Assembly: GCA_035358815.1 (NCBI GenBank)
Contig: DAOPQC010000002.1
Location: forward strand, 117,650-181,649
Source of the DNA: Thermoanaerobaculales bacterium
GTDB taxonomy: Bacteria; Acidobacteriota; Thermoanaerobaculia; Thermoanaerobaculales; Sulfomarinibacteraceae
DNA: 64,000 nucleotides
Direction: 5' to 3'
Shown: positions 42,168 to 51,064 of the stretch, piece after piece
How the letters are laid out: every line of letters starts with the position of its first letter
Numbering within the stretch: the first letter of the stretch is position 1
Program-made: the position numbers and the translations under genes
The notes under the pieces: generated by a model
What the model was told of the DNA's origin: nothing
The model's database searches: none
What the model saw: only the letters and a program-made list of their open reading frames with translations

Positions 42168-43370
42168 ATGGTTCCCGCGGACGACCTCGCCGACCGGCGC
42201 TGGCTCGTGCTGGCCTCCGCCGTGGTCAGCTTCTTCGCGGTCGGGGCCACCTTCTTCGCGGTGCCGCCGTTGGTCCCCCAGCTGGTCGATGGCTTCGGGC
42301 TCGACCACCTGCTGATCGGCATCCTCATGGGGTCGATCGCGGTGCCGGCGGTCGGGCTCGCGATCCCGCTCGGCTCGGCGGTCGACCGCTGGCCGGCCCG
42401 GGCGACCGCCAACGCCGGCCTGCTCCTGATGGCGGCCGGCGGGACGACGTTCGCCCTCGCCTCCGGCTTCCCCGCGCTGCTGGCCGGCCGACTGGTGTTC
42501 GGCGCCGGCGGGCTGCTGCTCAACCTGCTCCTCGCGCGGCTGGTGACCACGGCCTTCGCCGGCCGCGAGCTCTCGCTCGCCATGGGCGTCTTCAACTCGG
42601 TCTACCCGGCGAGCATGATCGTCATGTTCACGCTCCACCCGATGCTGCTGCGGATCGCCGGCTGGCGCGGTGAGCTGCTCGCGCTCGCAGCTCTGGCGGT
42701 GGTCGCGCTGCCCCTCAGCAACCTCGCCCTCCCGGCGAGCCGCCGCGCCGGCCGGACCCCGGTTCCGGGCCACCGCTCCCGCGGCCGACTCACGCCCGCG
42801 CTGGTGGGGCTTGCAGCGGCCTGGGCGCTCTTCTTCGGGGTCTACGCCGCCGTCTTCACCTTCGCTCCCGAGTGGGCCGGCGGCGACGCAGGCGCGCTGC
42901 GGACGGTCGCGCTGATCGCCTGGGCAGCCCTCGTCCTGGCGCCGCTGGTCGGGGCCGCCATCGATCGCGTGGGCCGCCCGGCGCGCTGGCTGGCGGCCGC
43001 CCTGGCGCTGCTCGCCCTGGTGCTGGCGGCGATGGCCCTCGGCGTGATCGACCCGGCCGCCGCGATGATCGTGGTCGGCGCTGCCACGGCCGCCGCGCTC
43101 ACCGCGACCTACTCGCTGCCGGCCCGGCTCGCTCCAGCGGCAAACCTCGGCTTCGCGTTCGGCGTCATCACCGCCTGCTCCAACCTGGCGACCCTGGCCG
43201 GGCCGGCGGCCACCGGAGCGATCCGCGACTCCGGTGCCTCGTGGCGGACGCCATGGGCAACGCTCGCCGTCGCCGCCCTCGCCGGGGCGGTGATCGCGGC
43301 CTGGATCCGGGAGCCACGCCCCGCCGCGCCGCTGCCGCCCGGAGGTGAAAGGTCTGGGATCAGCGGTTAA
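42168..43370 (+). CDS. MFS transporter
   Basis: 400 residues, 12 hydrophobic segments, MFS loop GLAIPLGSAVDRWPARATA after TM2. Similar to CynX/NarK-type or general MFS_1 transporters; the substrate is not readable. The final residues (GERSGISG) and the TAA stop are encoded within the beginning of the following repeat region (GGTCTGGGATCAGCGGTTAA), so the C-terminus has been altered by the repeat. Confidence 0.8.
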   Translation: MVPADDLADRRWLVLASAVVSFFAVGATFFAVPPLVPQLVDGFGLDHLLIGILMGSIAVPAVGLAIPLGSAVDRWPARATANAGLLLMAAGGTTFALASGFPALLAGRLVFGAGGLLLNLLLARLVTTAFAGRELSLAMGVFNSVYPASMIVMFTLHPMLLRIAGWRGELLALAALAVVALPLSNLALPASRRAGRTPVPGHRSRGRLTPALVGLAAAWALFFGVYAAVFTFAPEWAGGDAGALRTVALIAWAALVLAPLVGAAIDRVGRPARWLAAALALLALVLAAMALGVIDPAAAMIVVGAATAAALTATYSLPARLAPAANLGFAFGVITACSNLATLAGPAATGAIRDSGASWRTPWATLAVAALAGAVIAAWIREPRPAAPLPPGGERSGISG

Positions 43371-43560
43371 GGATCAGGGGTCAGCGGTCAGGGGTTGGGG
43401 GTTGGGGGTTGCGGGGCAGGGCCCGCGCCCGCTTCCGCGCCCGCTTCCGTGCCCGGCCACGTCGTCGAATCCACGATCGCGCAGCCGCTCGGAAGCGGAA
43501 CCGGAAGCGAATGGGGAAGCGGGAGTGGTGGGTCCCTATCCCCCAGATCCCAGATCCTCG
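43371..43560. repeat. intergenic inverted-terminus element, copy C
   Basis: Between the convergent MFS and sialidase-like genes. It starts with tandem GGGGTTGGGGGTTGGGGGTT-like sequence (43391-43410), holds two hexamer runs (43429-43452; 43483-43528) and ends with CCTATCCCCCAGATCC (43535-43550), identical to the right terminus of copy A. It runs straight into the stop codon of 43561-45186. Confidence 0.65.
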
Positions 43561-45186
43561 TCAAGGCACCACGGCACTCCACGCGCCGGTGTCCCCGGAC
43601 TCGAACCCGTCGGCAAAGACCGCGATTCCCTCGCACTCGTCGGGGATGCCGTTGCCGTTGCCGTCGAGCGAGGTACCGCTCGACAGGTCGATGGCATCGC
43701 CGATGCCGTTCCCGTTGCAGTCGTAGTCGCCGATCCGCAGGTAGTAGACGTCCTGCTCCCCGTTGAAGGTGGCGGCGTAGGCGACGTGGGCGCCGACCAG
43801 GTCCGACTCCATGTCGTAGTAGTCGCCGAGCTTGTCCTGGTTGGGCCAGCCGAGGTGGGGGTCGAAGGCCGGCGACAGCGGCTCGTTGGCCGACCAGGTC
43901 AGGCCGGCGTCGACCGAGAAGGCGTAGTGAAGCTGCGAGTCGTAGCCGCCGGGGTCGTTGCGGGTGTCGGCCCAGATCACGTCGATGCGCCCGTTCGGCG
44001 CCACCGCCATCGTCCCGAACCACTGCCAGGCGTTGCTGCCGATAGGATCGTCGTTGACGCGGACCGGCGCCGACCAGGTGGCGCCGCCGTCGGTCGAGCG
44101 GACGAAGTGGACGTCGAGGGGGTCGGCGCCGGGAGGGTCCACCGAGGCGAGCACGTAGACGTTGCCCCGGGCCGGGCCGCTCGAGTGGTCGGCCGCGATC
44201 CACACCTGTCCGAGCAGCCCGCCGGGGTTGGGGCCGCCACCGTACAGGAGCGCGCCCCCGAGGGCGACCGGAGCGCTGCCGTCGAAGGTCATGGGCAGGC
44301 CCGGATCGGCGACCGTGGTCGAGGTGGCGACGGCGAAGGCGTCGTCGACGCCGTAGCTCGTCGTGCCCGCGACGTAGACCTCGCCGTCCGGCCCGACGGC
44401 GGTCACGCCCCAGTACGGGAAGCTCGGGATCTGGACCGGGTACTCGAAGGTCTGGGCGCCGTCGACCGACCGGTTGAACCAGTCGTCGCCGCAGCAGCCG
44501 GCGTAGTCCCAGGCGGCGTAGATGTTGCCGTCGCCGATGCCGCCGGTGCGGTCCACCGCCATCCACGCCTTGTCGCCGCCGTACGCGTAGACCGGCGGGC
44601 TCCAGCTCGAGCCGGCCGTGCTCGAGGTGAAGACGTCGCACCAGTAGTTGGCGTCCACACTGAGGCTGTTGTAGTGGAAGGTCCCGTCCGCCGCCGCGGC
44701 CAGCACCGGGTCGGAGCGGAACACGCCGGGGTCGAGCACTCCCGGGAAGGTCCAGGTCCGCCCGCCGTCGCTGGAGTAGCCGACGCCGGCCTGCCGGAAG
44801 TTGCTGGCGACGGTGTCGAACTGGCGCCAGCCGATGGCCATCCGGTTGGGCCAGGTCGGGTCGACTGCGATCGACGGCTCGTTGGCGGCGTCGCCGACGA
44901 TGTTGTTGCCCGCGCCGTCAACATTGACCTGGATGCTCAGGTACGGACCCACCGCCCGGCGGCCGGCCGGGCTGACCCGCCGCGCCTCCTTCGCGACCGG
45001 GACGAAGGGGTCGTCGAGCTGCTCCAGGGGGAGGCGCTCTCCGGCCTGAGTGGCGGCGATCGGGCTCGCCGGGGCCGGTCGCTCGTCACGGCCGGCCGCC
45101 GCCACCGCGGTCGCCGCAGCGAGAGCGAGTGTCAGCATCTGACCCATCGACACCAGACCCCGCCCGCGCCGGCGCAGCTCGATCAT
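43561..45186 (-). CDS. secreted sialidase/BNR-type beta-propeller with FESGD tag
   Basis: 541 residues at most; the likely signal peptide is MGQMLTLALAAATAVAAAG, so translation may begin at the internal Met near residue 14. Several Asp-box motifs (SSDGGRTWTF, STAGSSWSPP, STDGGATWSAP, SVDAGLTWSA) indicate a BNR/sialidase-like propeller. Then come calcium-binding DCNGNGIGDAIDLS and DGNGNGIPDECE repeats and a terminal FADGFESGDTGAWSAVVP tag. Exported; binding or enzymatic role unknown, and no sialidase Arg triad was checked. Confidence 0.78.
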   Translation of the reverse strand: MIELRRRGRGLVSMGQMLTLALAAATAVAAAGRDERPAPASPIAATQAGERLPLEQLDDPFVPVAKEARRVSPAGRRAVGPYLSIQVNVDGAGNNIVGDAANEPSIAVDPTWPNRMAIGWRQFDTVASNFRQAGVGYSSDGGRTWTFPGVLDPGVFRSDPVLAAAADGTFHYNSLSVDANYWCDVFTSSTAGSSWSPPVYAYGGDKAWMAVDRTGGIGDGNIYAAWDYAGCCGDDWFNRSVDGAQTFEYPVQIPSFPYWGVTAVGPDGEVYVAGTTSYGVDDAFAVATSTTVADPGLPMTFDGSAPVALGGALLYGGGPNPGGLLGQVWIAADHSSGPARGNVYVLASVDPPGADPLDVHFVRSTDGGATWSAPVRVNDDPIGSNAWQWFGTMAVAPNGRIDVIWADTRNDPGGYDSQLHYAFSVDAGLTWSANEPLSPAFDPHLGWPNQDKLGDYYDMESDLVGAHVAYAATFNGEQDVYYLRIGDYDCNGNGIGDAIDLSSGTSLDGNGNGIPDECEGIAVFADGFESGDTGAWSAVVP

Positions 45187-45292
45187 CCCGAAGCCCTCCC
45201 GGCGTGATTGTACCGGTTTCGGGAACGGGGACGAGAACGGGGACGGGAACGGGAGCAGGGAAGCGGGCGGGCCCCGGAGGGACCGCGGCAGC
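45187..45292. repeat. CGGRNN hexamer array
   Basis: 45219-45262 consists of purine-strand hexamers CGGGAA, CGGGGA, CGAGAA, CGGGGA, CGGGAA, CGGGAG. It lies between the sialidase-like gene's start and the pgi stop, in the purine-rich orientation. Confidence 0.6.
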
Positions 45293-46990
45293 TCAGCGCC
45301 CCGCCTTCTCGGCGAAGGCCCGCAGCAGCCCCGCGGTGGACGAGTCGTGGCGGGACAGGTCGACGTCCTCGCCCGCCAGCAGCCGCCGCTCCTCGTCGAG
45401 GACCTGCGCCGCCAGCGCCTTGCCGAGCTCGACCCCCCACTGGTCGAAGCTGTTGATCCGCCAGATCACGCCCTGGGTGAAGATCTTGTGCTCGTAGGCG
45501 GCGATCAGCATGCCGAGCGTCCGCGGCGTCAGCTCGTCGAGCAGGATCGTGTTGCTGGGCCGGTTGCCCTCGAAGACCAGGTGGGGCAGCAGCGCCGCAG
45601 CCTCGTCCCCGGCGACACCGCGCCGCGCGAGCCCGGCCCGCGCCTCCGCGGCCGTCCTGCCAACCATCAGCGCCTCGGCCTGCGCGATCATGTTCGCGAT
45701 CAGCTTCTGGTGGTGGTCGCCGATCGGGTTGTGCGAGCGCGCGCAGCCGATGAAGTCGCACGGCACCAGCCGGGTTCCCTGGTGGATCAGCTGGAAGAAC
45801 GCGTGCTGGCCATTGGTGCCGGGCTCGCCCCAGACGATCGGGCCGGTCTGGTAGTCGACCCGGCTCCCGTCACGGTCGACCGCCTTGCCGTTCGACTCCA
45901 TGTCGGCCTGCTGCAGGTAGGAAGGCAGGAGGGCCAGGTACTCGTCGTAGGGCAGGACCGCATGGCTGGCTGCGCCGAAGAAGTTGCCGTACCAGACGCC
46001 GAGCAGCCCCATCAGGACCGGGATGTTGCGATCGAGAGGGGCCTCGAGGAAGTGGTGGTCCATCGCGTGGCCACCCTCGAGCAGCTGCTCGAACCGGTCG
46101 AAGCCGACCGCGATCGCCACCGGCAGCCCGATCGCCGACCAGCTCGAGTAGCGGCCGCCGACCCAGTCCCAGAGCTCGAACATGCTGCCGGGGTCGATGC
46201 CGAACGCCGCCACCGCCTCCCGGTCGGCCGACAGCGCGGCAAAGTGGCGCGCCACCGCCGCGGCGTCCCCCATCGCGTCGAGCAGCCACTGCCTGGCGGT
46301 GCCTGCGTTGGTCATCGTCTCCTGGGTGGTGAAGGTCTTGGAGGCCACGATGAAGAGCGTCTCGGCCGGGTCGAGGCCGCGCACCGTCTCCACGAAGTCG
46401 GTCGCGTCGACGTTGGAGAGGAAGCGGACCGCCGGCCCGTCGTGGAACGGGCGCAGCGCCTGGGTGATCATCTCGGGTCCGAGGTGCGAGCCGCCGATGC
46501 CGATGTGGACGACGGTCCGAATGGGCAGGCCGGTCGCGCCCTTCCACGAGCCGTCGCGAACCGCCTCGCTGAACCGCCGCATCCGCTCGAGGACCCCGTT
46601 CACCGCCGGCATCACGTCGCGGCCATCGACCATGACCGGGCGGTTTGACCGGTTGCGCAGCGCAACGTGGAGCGCCGCGCGCCGCTCCGTCCAGTTGACC
46701 AGCCGGCCGCTCACCATGGCCGCGGCAGCCTCCCTCACGCCCGAGGCCTCGGCGAGGGCGAGCAGCAGGCGGAGCGTGTCCTCGGTGACCCGGTTCTTCG
46801 AGTAGTCGAACAGCAGCCCGTCGAGGACGACCGAAAAGCGCTGGCAGCGGGCCGGGTCCTGCGCGAACGCCTCCCGCATCTCGAGCCGGCGGGCCTGCTC
46901 CCAGTGCTCGGCGAGCGCGCGCCACGGCGGGGTCTGGGTCAGCGGGGTGCCGGCCCGGACGAGACGGTCGATCTCGCTGTCGAACACCAT
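45293..46990 (-). CDS. pgi: glucose-6-phosphate isomerase
   Basis: 565 residues from ATG at 46990 with GGAG 6 nt upstream (an ATG at 47014 is less likely). Pgi signatures VVHIGIGGSHLGPEM, LSNVDATDF, FIVASKTFTTQETMTNA, WDWVGGRYSSWSAIGLP, the catalytic GTNGQHAFFQLIHQGT and RINSFDQWGVELGK are all present at family length. It interconverts glucose 6-phosphate and fructose 6-phosphate. A glucokinase gene is 5.4 kb away in the same direction. Confidence 0.97.
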   Translation of the reverse strand: MVFDSEIDRLVRAGTPLTQTPPWRALAEHWEQARRLEMREAFAQDPARCQRFSVVLDGLLFDYSKNRVTEDTLRLLLALAEASGVREAAAAMVSGRLVNWTERRAALHVALRNRSNRPVMVDGRDVMPAVNGVLERMRRFSEAVRDGSWKGATGLPIRTVVHIGIGGSHLGPEMITQALRPFHDGPAVRFLSNVDATDFVETVRGLDPAETLFIVASKTFTTQETMTNAGTARQWLLDAMGDAAAVARHFAALSADREAVAAFGIDPGSMFELWDWVGGRYSSWSAIGLPVAIAVGFDRFEQLLEGGHAMDHHFLEAPLDRNIPVLMGLLGVWYGNFFGAASHAVLPYDEYLALLPSYLQQADMESNGKAVDRDGSRVDYQTGPIVWGEPGTNGQHAFFQLIHQGTRLVPCDFIGCARSHNPIGDHHQKLIANMIAQAEALMVGRTAAEARAGLARRGVAGDEAAALLPHLVFEGNRPSNTILLDELTPRTLGMLIAAYEHKIFTQGVIWRINSFDQWGVELGKALAAQVLDEERRLLAGEDVDLSRHDSSTAGLLRAFAEKAGR

Positions 46991-47041
46991 CGTCGACTCC
47001 GATCGCCGGTGCATTCGGTCCGGGCAAGGATAGCAGGCGGA

Positions 47042-48475
47042 TCAGTCGGAGTCGGACTCCGAGGCCGCCCAAGCCAGCGACCGCGCCGGGTCGTCCTGAT
47101 GGAGCTCGCGCAGCCGGTCGGCGGGCGTCAAGCCGCGCCCGGTGAGCTCGTCGACGAAACGGCGCGCGCAGCCGAGGCACTCGGCGCTCAACCACCCGTC
47201 GGGCATCCGCTCGGCCCCGCGAAGCGCGCCGTGCCAGGTCGCAGCCGCGAGCTCACCCAGCTCGGGATCGGCCACCCCCAGCCGCGCGGCGCGCCGCCAC
47301 AGCTCGGGCAGCCGGCCGCGGTGGGGAGCCATCCGCTCGATGACCGCGCGGCGGGCGTCGGCGTCGTAGAGCGCCGCGCTCGTCAGCACGACCTGGGCGG
47401 CGCGCCAGCAGTCGGGAAGCTGCTCGCCGGCGCGCAGCTCGAGATAGCCACGCGGCCGCACCTCGAGGAACAGGGTCGTCAGGTGGTAGTCGAGGTCGGC
47501 CCGGGTCGGCCAGCCATGGGCCTCGTGGCCCTCGTCGAGCCACCTGCCGAAGCTGAAACCAGGGCTCCCGGGGTCCCAGCGTCCGTCCCGACCGCGGAAC
47601 AGCATCACGTCGGCGGCCAGAGCAGCCGCGGCCCACTGCTCGCGCGGATCGTCGGCGCTGCCGTCGACCAGCGCGGCCGGGAAGCCGCTCCGTGAGGGGT
47701 CGAGCTCCTGCCAGGCGCGGGCCCGGGAGGAAACCCAGCCGTCGCCCGGCGAGCACGCGAAGCTCGCGGTGATCAGCGGGCTGAGCAGGTTGGCCGCCAG
47801 CCAGCGCTCCTGCCACACCCCTTCCGGCCCGAGGTCGAGGTTGATCTGCAGGCTCGCGGTGTGGCGCATCATGATCCGGCCCGCGGTGCCCCGGCGATCG
47901 TAGTACGCCGCCTGCGCCGTGTAGCGGCCGAAGGGAAGCTGCTGCGGTACGGTGTCGACGCCGTGCCAGATGTCGAGTCCGGCCGCCGCGAGGACCACGC
48001 CGTGCGAGGCGAAGGCGCGGCGCAGCATCCCCAGCACCAGCCGGCCGTCGTCGAGGGCGGCGCGGGCCGACGGGTGGACCCGCGTCGAGTGCTCGATCTG
48101 GCCGCCGGGCTCGAAGGTCAGCCGGCCACCCTCGCGGAGCGGATACTCCCACGGTCCCACCGGCCCGCCCTGGCGGCCACCCAGGTCCGGGCTCGAGCAC
48201 GCCAGGTCGTCGACGATCTCGAGGACCCCGCCGCGCGCGCCGCCGCGCAGCGGAAGACGCCCCGACGGCCGCCCATCACGGTCGCGGCGGATCGGGAAGA
48301 TCTCCGGCTCCAGGCCGATTTGGTCGGGGTGCGGGCCGTCGCCGCGCTCCGGAAACGCGATCAACCCGGCCCGGGCGAGTGCCTCGTCGCGGGAGAGAGC
48401 CTGGCGTCGGTCGTCGGTCGACAACGGGTGTGGGAAACCTCCAGCTTCCAGTACGGCAACAGCCGGGGCGCCCAT
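47042..48475 (-). CDS. glutamate-cysteine ligase, plant/EgtA type
   Basis: 477 residues. IGLEPEIFPIRRD near the start gives the conserved E-x-E substrate site; IMMRHTASLQINLDLGPEG and RPRGYLELRAGEQLP match type 3 (plant/alphaproteobacterial) glutamate-cysteine ligases and EgtA. It joins glutamate and cysteine to gamma-glutamylcysteine, for glutathione or ergothioneine; no partner gene (gshB, egtB-D) is nearby to decide. Start uncertain: an N-terminal stretch of ~20 residues precedes the first conserved region. Confidence 0.82.
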   Translation of the reverse strand: MGAPAVAVLEAGGFPHPLSTDDRRQALSRDEALARAGLIAFPERGDGPHPDQIGLEPEIFPIRRDRDGRPSGRLPLRGGARGGVLEIVDDLACSSPDLGGRQGGPVGPWEYPLREGGRLTFEPGGQIEHSTRVHPSARAALDDGRLVLGMLRRAFASHGVVLAAAGLDIWHGVDTVPQQLPFGRYTAQAAYYDRRGTAGRIMMRHTASLQINLDLGPEGVWQERWLAANLLSPLITASFACSPGDGWVSSRARAWQELDPSRSGFPAALVDGSADDPREQWAAAALAADVMLFRGRDGRWDPGSPGFSFGRWLDEGHEAHGWPTRADLDYHLTTLFLEVRPRGYLELRAGEQLPDCWRAAQVVLTSAALYDADARRAVIERMAPHRGRLPELWRRAARLGVADPELGELAAATWHGALRGAERMPDGWLSAECLGCARRFVDELTGRGLTPADRLRELHQDDPARSLAWAASESDSD

Positions 48476-48674
48476 TCTCTTTCACTGCGCTGAGTCTGTC
48501 GACATCGCGAGCGGCAACCAAGGCAGAGGGGCGACCTTCTCAAGCCGGCGAATGCCTCGCGGCGGACTGTTGCAGAGCCCGCAGAGAGCCACGGACTCTC
48601 GCGCGCCGCGCCACACCGAAAGCCCGCGTTCTTGCGTCCGGGTGGCCGATCAACGGACCCGCCATGACCATCAA
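48476..48674. other. intergenic gap
   Basis: About 200 bp between the glutamate-cysteine ligase start and the hairpin repeat. No gene seen; no clear promoter boxes. Confidence 0.3.
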
Positions 48675-48760
48675 TAGGAGTTCGTACTGAAGTGGCCGTA
48701 ATCCCCGACGGTCCGGTCCACCACAAACGACCGGACGGCCGATGCGGTACGAACTCCTAG
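48675..48760. repeat. 86-nt hairpin repeat, copy 2
   Basis: Left arm 48675-48699 (TAGGAGTTCGTACTGAAGTG then GCCGT) and right arm 48735-48760 (ACGGCCGATGCGGTACGAAC then TCCTAG) are near-complementary with a loop of about 35 nt. The arms match copy 1 (29986-30070); the loops differ. The right arm contains the TAG stop of the PilZ gene. Confidence 0.7.
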
Positions 48761-49182
48761 ACGACCTCGGACGCGCGGAAGCTCGATTCGTCCTCGTCGC
48801 TGACGGCGCTCACCGTCGCGACCACCCGGGCGCAGCTCTCGAGGTCGCCGCCGAGCTGGCGCAGGATCGACTCGAGAGCGGCGCGCGCAGCCTCGTCCAC
48901 CTCGAGGAATTCGAGGCCCGAGCGGTAGACCAGCCCGCGATTGCCGTTGACCCCGTTGATGAACTGTGCGCGGCTGCGCTGGACGCGGACCCGGAGCTTG
49001 ACGTCGCCGTTGTCGCCCGGCAGCCAGAGGTCGCAGGCGCCCGCCGGAGGCACCGCGGAGCTCGACTCGACCATCATCCCGTGACCAGACACGTCGACGA
49101 TCTTGACCGGGATCGACGACTTGATCCGGGCGTAGATCTCCTGATCTGCCTGGAACCGTGGGCTGCGGCGTCGTTCGCGCAT
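48757..49182 (-). CDS. PilZ-domain protein
   Basis: 141 residues, ATG with GGAGG upstream. The c-di-GMP-binding PilZ motifs are RRRSPRFQ at residues 4-11 and IVDVSGHGMMVES (D/NxSxxG) at about 28-40, followed by a beta-barrel-like segment. Single-domain, cytoplasmic; likely translates cyclic di-GMP level into a protein interaction. The stop codon lies within hairpin repeat copy 2. Confidence 0.82.
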   Translation of the reverse strand: MRERRRSPRFQADQEIYARIKSSIPVKIVDVSGHGMMVESSSAVPPAGACDLWLPGDNGDVKLRVRVQRSRAQFINGVNGNRGLVYRSGLEFLEVDEAARAALESILRQLGGDLESCARVVATVSAVSDEDESSFRASEVV

Positions 49183-49546
49183 GCTGGCTGCCTCCACCCA
49201 GCGAGCAAAGCAATCCGGATGCCAGAGGCAAGCGTCGTGCCGGGAGCCGACCTCGGCTGCGGGCTGTTCGAGGCTGGGACGGCCTGTCCCAGCGCGGTGC
49301 AGCACCCGCCCTCCCGGCCAGGGGTAGGATCTCGGACTTGGGGATAGCCCCCGCCCGCTCGTGTCACGGCGTCGTCCGCAGGACGAAGCCGGATTCGCGC
49401 CCGTGGCCGTCTCCGTGCCCGATTCCGATGGCAGCCTGGAAGGCTACCCCACAAGAAATCCGCCCCGGTCGCCCGGGGCGGTCTCGGTTGAGCACTTTGC
49501 GGGTGGGTGGGGCCCTATCCCCCAGATCCCAGATCCTGGATCCTCC
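49183..49546. repeat. intergenic inverted-terminus element, copy D
   Basis: The element spans about 49325-49537. Left end TAGGATCTCGGACTTGGGGA (49325-49344); right end CCTATCCCCCAGATCCCAG (49514-49532) is its inverse. The 45-bp core at 49354-49398 is 41/45 identical to that of copy B. The right end runs into the stop codon of the trypsin-like gene. No gene is seen in the remainder. Confidence 0.7.
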
Positions 49547-50776
49547 TCACGGAACGGTCACGCTCCACGCGCTCATGTCGCCCGTCTCGAAGCCGTCCTC
49601 GAAGATCCCCGAGAAGTACGGCGACACGTAGTTCCAGATCCACTGCATGCGCACGCCGGCGTTCATCTGGTTGCCGGTGCAGGTCGCGTAGCTCGCGTGG
49701 TGGATGGCAATCACCTTGTGGGTCGAGCGGGCCAGCACCGGCGACCCTGACTGGCCGCCGGAGGTGTCGCAGTAGTAGCCGGAGTCGGTGGGACCGATCA
49801 GCGGGTGGCCCACCGCGTCGATCTCGCAGTAGCCGCTGGTGTTCATGTCGCTTTCGAGGGCGAAGATCTTGGGGTTGCCGTCCGGGTGGCCGGCCATGTA
49901 GATCTCCTCGTGGAGGACCGGGGTCCGGGGGTCCAGCTCGAGGTAGCCGAACTGCTCGACCGCCGCCGGGTTGTTGATGGTGAACAGCGCGAAGTCGAAG
50001 GTCGGGTTGTTGAGCAGCAGGGTGTTGCCGGTCACGGTGGTCACCGGCTTGTTGGTGGTGCCGTGGCACTCGGCGCGCTCGTAGTTGAAGTGGAACTGCG
50101 AGGCTGCGAGCCAGCTCGCCTGCTCGATGCAGTGCTCGTTGGTGAACATCTTGTCACCCGGGTCGACCCGCCAGGCGGTGCACAGGTAGACGTACGGCGA
50201 CTCGATCCGATAGTGCCGGGCGACCGCGTGCGACCGCTCGTACTCGGTCGGGTGGCTGGCGGCGTAGCACTCGACGTCGTCCCGGTCGTCCGCGCCGCAC
50301 ACCGACTCCAGCCCGCCCACCGGGTAGCCCCAGGCGTAGGCGTCGACCTGGAAGCCGGAGCCCGCGAGGTCGCGGGCGAGCGCGGGGTCAGCCACCCGCA
50401 GCTCGAGCAGCGCCGTGTCACCGGGGACCCCGAAGGCCCACTTGCCCGGCGTGGCGTCGGTCGAGAAGCCGGAGCCCGGGTAGGGGTGGGAGGTCGTCTT
50501 GTCGGCGTCGGAGATGACGAGCTCGACCCCCGGCGCCAGGGTCAGGTCGACGAGGTGGACGAAGATGATCGAGGCGCCCGGATGGGAGACCACCCGGAGC
50601 TCGGAGTTCTGGTGCGAGTATCCCGCCTTGACGTCGATCGGCGCGACCTCCCCTGCCACCGTCGGGCCGACCGCAGGCGCGTCGTCGGCGGTGGCGACTG
50701 CCGGCGCTGCCAGCGCGACGCCGATCACGGCGAGGACGGCCAGGACCTTCGAAACGGAACGATGGGTCGTGCGCAT
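49547..50776 (-). CDS. secreted trypsin-like serine peptidase with FETGD tag
   Basis: 409 residues, ATG with GGAGG upstream; signal peptide to about residue 31. An N-terminal beta region (residues ~45-150) precedes a chymotrypsin-like domain with catalytic His in MFTNEHCIEQ, Asp in PTFDFALFTIN and Ser in TSGGQSGSPVLA. Ends FEDGFETGDMSAWSVTVP, the tag shared by three other exoproteins. Extracellular or surface protease. Confidence 0.85.
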   Translation of the reverse strand: MRTTHRSVSKVLAVLAVIGVALAAPAVATADDAPAVGPTVAGEVAPIDVKAGYSHQNSELRVVSHPGASIIFVHLVDLTLAPGVELVISDADKTTSHPYPGSGFSTDATPGKWAFGVPGDTALLELRVADPALARDLAGSGFQVDAYAWGYPVGGLESVCGADDRDDVECYAASHPTEYERSHAVARHYRIESPYVYLCTAWRVDPGDKMFTNEHCIEQASWLAASQFHFNYERAECHGTTNKPVTTVTGNTLLLNNPTFDFALFTINNPAAVEQFGYLELDPRTPVLHEEIYMAGHPDGNPKIFALESDMNTSGYCEIDAVGHPLIGPTDSGYYCDTSGGQSGSPVLARSTHKVIAIHHASYATCTGNQMNAGVRMQWIWNYVSPYFSGIFEDGFETGDMSAWSVTVP

Positions 50777-51064
50777 GGCCTCTCTCCTCCCTGGAACGCA
50801 GCGCTTCGGCCCCCGAGGACCGAGCTGCTGCCCTCGATGGTATCGAATCCCGCGCGAGTCGGACAGATCCTGGGGCTCGACGGCAGACCTGCCCGCAGCG
50901 TGCGTGAACGTCCGGCGACGTGCTCTGCGCCTCATCCCCGGACGCGGATCCGACTCTGGCCCCCGGGTGCATTCCGGCGTCCTTGACGCGACGCGGCGGC
51001 GCCGCCGTGGCAAGAGCGAGCGGGCGGGGCCCGAACCCCTATCCCCTATCCCCTCCATCCTTCC
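50777..51064. repeat. intergenic region with diverged element
   Basis: On the minus strand it holds a diverged terminus (CCCCTATCCCCTATCCCCTC on the plus strand, 51038-51057) and, farther in, weak matches to the core (CCCGCTCG, CACGGCG, GGATCCGCG in the same order, 50940-51025, with an insertion). It abuts the stop of the FG-GAP gene. Confidence 0.45.

Noticed and set aside
39158..42595. A 1145-codon minus frame joining the sulfatase to upstream DNA
   Set aside because: Only the last 462 codons are sulfatase-like; the upstream part is antisense/out of frame to the glycosyltransferase and reads as low-complexity Arg/Gly.
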